Assembly (NCBI GenBank): GCA_963780545.1
Contig: CAWACK010000008.1
Span: forward strand, 186,001-250,000
From: UBA8941 sp963780545
GTDB taxonomy: Archaea > Thermoproteota > Bathyarchaeia > TCS64
Direction of reading: 5' to 3'
DNA length: 64,000 bases
The notes under the pieces were generated by a model, which had not been told where the DNA came from, did not search any database, and worked only from the letters and a program-made list of their open reading frames with translations. Below are positions 62,177 through 64,000 of the stretch, one piece after another (the first letter of the stretch is position 1; the number at the start of each line of letters is the position of its first letter). A program made the position numbers and the translations under genes.

Positions 62177-62635
62177 CTACTTCTCGCCCTTCAGCCTCTT
62201 CTCGACGCCCAGGATGGCAGCGATCTGGCCCTCATGGTGAACTATCTCACTCACCATGAGCATGATATAATATTCGCGAGTTTTCTTCCCTTGGAAGGCT
62301 TCCACTGACTCATCGAGCTTCTCGTTCGTCAGCTTGTTGAGACCGGCATATAATTTCCTCTTGCCTTTCTCGATGTCGGCCATGATCTTCTCCGTTTTAT
62401 ACTTTGTATTACCCACGTAGTCCTTAGGCCAATCCTTCGGCTGCTCCTCTCCCAAGAACTTGGGGAGATACATGTTCAACTCCTCCGATAGATGAGTGAG
62501 TATCCACCTTATCGTATTCGCCTGAGTGCAGCTCTTCCAATCGAGCTGCTCAGGCTTCAAGTTCTTCGTCGAGCTCCCTAACCTGTCGAAGCCAATCTGT
62601 GCAAAGTCCTTTATCATCTTCGTCTTTACGGTCAT
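62177..62635 (-). CDS. DinB/YfiT-fold protein (bacillithiol-transferase-like), copy 1
   Basis: 152 residues in a four-helix bundle. The first His is in WILTHLSEEL and the pair is in EIVHHEGQIAAIL, giving the three-His metal site of the DinB superfamily. BstA, the bacillithiol S-transferase, belongs to this fold. It shares sequence and layout with the next copy (WPKDY, KIMADIEKG, KLTNEKLDE), so the two are a tandem duplication. It starts just upstream of bshA (57-base gap). Confidence 0.8.
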   Translation of the reverse strand: MTVKTKMIKDFAQIGFDRLGSSTKNLKPEQLDWKSCTQANTIRWILTHLSEELNMYLPKFLGEEQPKDWPKDYVGNTKYKTEKIMADIEKGKRKLYAGLNKLTNEKLDESVEAFQGKKTREYYIMLMVSEIVHHEGQIAAILGVEKRLKGEK

Positions 62636-62740
62636 CTAATCACCTAGAATTCCAAATTAATCTCTTGTTTAATACATATATAATATTACTTGTGAAAAAG
62701 AGCATTTTTTGTGATTTTCTAGGACCATCGAGGATGCTAG

Positions 62741-63202
62741 CTACTTAGCATTAAGGCGCTTATAGGTGCCCCGAATATATGCGATCTGACCCTTGTGGTG
62801 GATGATCTCGCCTATATAGGCGAAGAGGCCAACCTTCCTCTTCTTAGTACCTCCCCAGAGAGGTATCTCCTCCTCGAGCTGGGAGTCCGTAAGCTTTCCA
62901 AATTCCTCGAGAACAACCTTCTTTCCCGTAGCTAGATCAGCCATATATTTATCAAGACTATAATGTTGATCTTTATAATCTTCAGGCCAACCAACGGGCT
63001 TGTAGTTTGGGTCGCCCTTGAGTATCCTAGGGAGAGCGGTGTTACTTATTCTACAGAGATGGTTGATAATCCACTCAATGCTATTTGACTCGTTGGTGGG
63101 TTTGAAGTTCGCCTCCTTTTCATCAATTCCTTTGAGAGTCTCCTCAAGGGCGTTGAAGTGGTACTCAGTAAGCTCCTTCAGGATCTGTACCTTGTCTGAC
63201 AT
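62741..63202 (-). CDS. DinB/YfiT-fold protein (bacillithiol-transferase-like), copy 2
   Basis: 153 residues. WIINHLCRIS and EIIHHKGQIAYIRG give the same three-His pattern as copy 1, and WPEDY, KYMADLATGK and KLTDSQLEEE line up with it. In contrast to copy 1 it has a Cys near the first His. The gene is the first of the minus-strand group that ends with bshA, 105 bases from copy 1. Confidence 0.8.
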   Translation of the reverse strand: MSDKVQILKELTEYHFNALEETLKGIDEKEANFKPTNESNSIEWIINHLCRISNTALPRILKGDPNYKPVGWPEDYKDQHYSLDKYMADLATGKKVVLEEFGKLTDSQLEEEIPLWGGTKKRKVGLFAYIGEIIHHKGQIAYIRGTYKRLNAK

Positions 63203-63439
63203 TGCAATTCACCGAGAGGATAGTCTTGATAGCCTTTTATATGGCTTCGTACGCGTGCACAACGTCAAATGTCATCTGCGCTGTCCTAAAATATTGGAGA
63301 ATAGCCCTAAGACAACAAATATTTCTCATGATCCGATTATAAACCAACTAATCATCTCTCCAAACATTCAAGAGGGGGTCGAATGATTTTCTTAAAGACC
63401 TATAAGCTACGCATGCCTACTTACTATTAGTGTTCGTCT

Positions 63440-63748
63440 ATGTTTTCTGAACGAAAGGCACTTCTATTAAGGATGCTAGAGATCGAGGATAATATAAAAA
63501 AGATCGAATTCAACTCAGATTTTAGGCGGATCAAAGCGAACCTGAAACTACTTGAGGTCGGTAGCGGAAGGGCGAGGATAAGCGTTGGCATCCCGGATGA
63601 TATGCAGGATATAAGAGAGATCAGGAAGAACAGCAAAGAAGTTGTAACCTACATCGACGGGTACAAGGTGAAACTTGAAGATTACAATAAAAAACTCGAA
63701 GTACTAAATAGAGAGAAAGCTGAGATTAGGAAACAGTTATTTCCTTAA
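63440..63748 (+). CDS. Small coiled-coil protein of unknown function
   Basis: 102 residues, not recognised. Two helical, charged stretches (LLRMLEIEDNIKKIEF and KVKLEDYNKKLEVLNREKAE) flank a beta-rich centre (SGRARISVGIPDDMQD). The arrangement resembles small prefoldin-like or coiled-coil proteins. It begins a plus-strand unit after a gap with an alternating G/C tract (63252-63260). Its end is before tRNA-Leu on the other strand. Confidence 0.55.
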   Translation: MFSERKALLLRMLEIEDNIKKIEFNSDFRRIKANLKLLEVGSGRARISVGIPDDMQDIREIRKNSKEVVTYIDGYKVKLEDYNKKLEVLNREKAEIRKQLFP

Positions 63749-63802
63749 AATATTAGTTAGAAGATTTCAACAACACGCAAGCATTGTCATAAATTGTTGA
63801 TA

Positions 63803-63887
63803 TGGTGCAGGGGGTGGGGCTCGAACCCACGGAGGACTAACCATCAGGTCCTGAACCTGACCCCTTTGGCCACTCGGGAACCCCTGC
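63803..63887 (-). tRNA. tRNA-Leu (anticodon CAG), CCA encoded
   Basis: The minus strand folds into a full cloverleaf: acceptor GCAGGGG / CCCCTGC, D arm with the GTGGCCAAAGG loop, anticodon stem TCAGG/CCTGA around TTCAGGA (anticodon CAG), a long variable arm, T arm GTGGG TTCGAGC CCCAC, and discriminator A followed by encoded CCA. The long variable arm is as expected for leucine. Confidence 0.93.
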
Positions 63888-63900
63888 GAAAAATAAGTGG

Positions 63901-64000
63901 CTAATGTTTGAGCGTCGCTATGTGCTGTTTATATTTTTCGGCGTCCATCAGCTTCGTAACATTGGCCTCCCAGTTGCTTGGTTTGATCTTTGCAATCCAA
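63901..64000 (-). CDS. gcvH: Glycine cleavage system H protein, C-terminal end only
   Basis: The visible 32 codons end with stop at 63901 and read WIAKIKPSNWEANVTKLM and AEKYKQH near the end, the C-terminal pattern of GcvH (IKPSN then a helix). The 5' part with the lipoylated Lys is beyond the window edge. The protein carries aminomethyl groups in glycine cleavage or synthesis, which would link to one-carbon metabolism. Confidence 0.75.
   Translation of the reverse strand, partial: WIAKIKPSNWEANVTKLMDAEKYKQHIATLKH

Noticed and set aside
1..64000. CRISPR array or insertion sequence
   Set aside because: No regular direct repeats with spacers, and no transposase or terminal inverted repeats were seen.

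Overview
The window reads as one stretch of an anaerobic archaeal chromosome. Archaeal markers are aEF-2 with its diphthamide-site His, prefoldin beta, a PAC2 protein, the five-subunit archaeal CODH/ACS, archaeal formylmethanofuran dehydrogenase, F420-dependent Mtd, TTG/GTG starts and leaderless promoters with a box A about 25-30 bases before the ATG. The gene set best fits a Bathyarchaeia-like acetogen. That placement is inference from gene content, not a phylogeny.

Layout. 1-1764: 5' part of a corrinoid reductive activator (RACo), cut by the window edge. 1958-4365: NiFe hydrogenase MvhG-MvhA. 4419-7295 (minus): metF, a ferredoxin-MvhD fusion broken by one base, a ferredoxin, an MvhD protein and metV. 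7353-14297 (plus): complete cdhA-B-C-D-E. 14324-17272: a small helical protein, a tungsten aldehyde oxidoreductase and a 59-residue CooT nickel protein. 17330-24420 (minus): fwdD-fwdB-fwdA-ftr-fwdC plus a RimK/MptN-type glutamate ligase and a nucleotidyltransferase. 24754-32455: a molybdenum/tungsten supply region (mobB, mobA, wtpCBA, tfx, xdhC, moeA) in which mobB, wtpC, wtpA, tfx and moeA are all disrupted. 32456-39549: mch, ADP-forming acetyl-CoA synthetase with a BioD/DRTGG partner, mtd, a zinc-ribbon protein and an F420 FrhB-type protein. 39538-44702: class II aldolase, FGGY kinase, 2-hydroxyacid dehydrogenase, Toprim protein and glycerate kinase. 44761-46971: aEF-2. 47265-50355: UroD-type methyltransferase, solitary MtrH homologue and corrinoid protein. 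50888-58392: AbrB-PhoU regulator, ECF transporter, DHH phosphoesterase, PAC2, prefoldin beta and a LytM-like protein. 58616-63202: bshB, bshC, bshA and two DinB/YfiT-fold proteins. The window ends with a coiled-coil protein, tRNA-Leu(CAG) and the 3' part of gcvH.

How the genes work together. Fwd, Ftr, Mch and Mtd carry CO2 to methylene-tetrahydromethanopterin. No Mer is seen; MetF/MetV with the ferredoxin/MvhD proteins and the hydrogenase next door could make the methyl group. CODH/ACS forms acetyl-CoA and the ADP-forming synthetase turns it into acetate plus ATP. The UroD/MtrH/corrinoid/RACo set could feed methyl groups from methylated substrates into the same route. The window thus encodes most of an H2/CO2 (and possibly methyl) to acetate metabolism.

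The two items most worth attention are a full bacillithiol-type gene set (BshA, BshB, BshC plus DinB-fold candidates for the S-transferase) in an archaeal context, and the clustered decay of molybdenum/tungsten supply genes beside enzymes that need tungstopterin.
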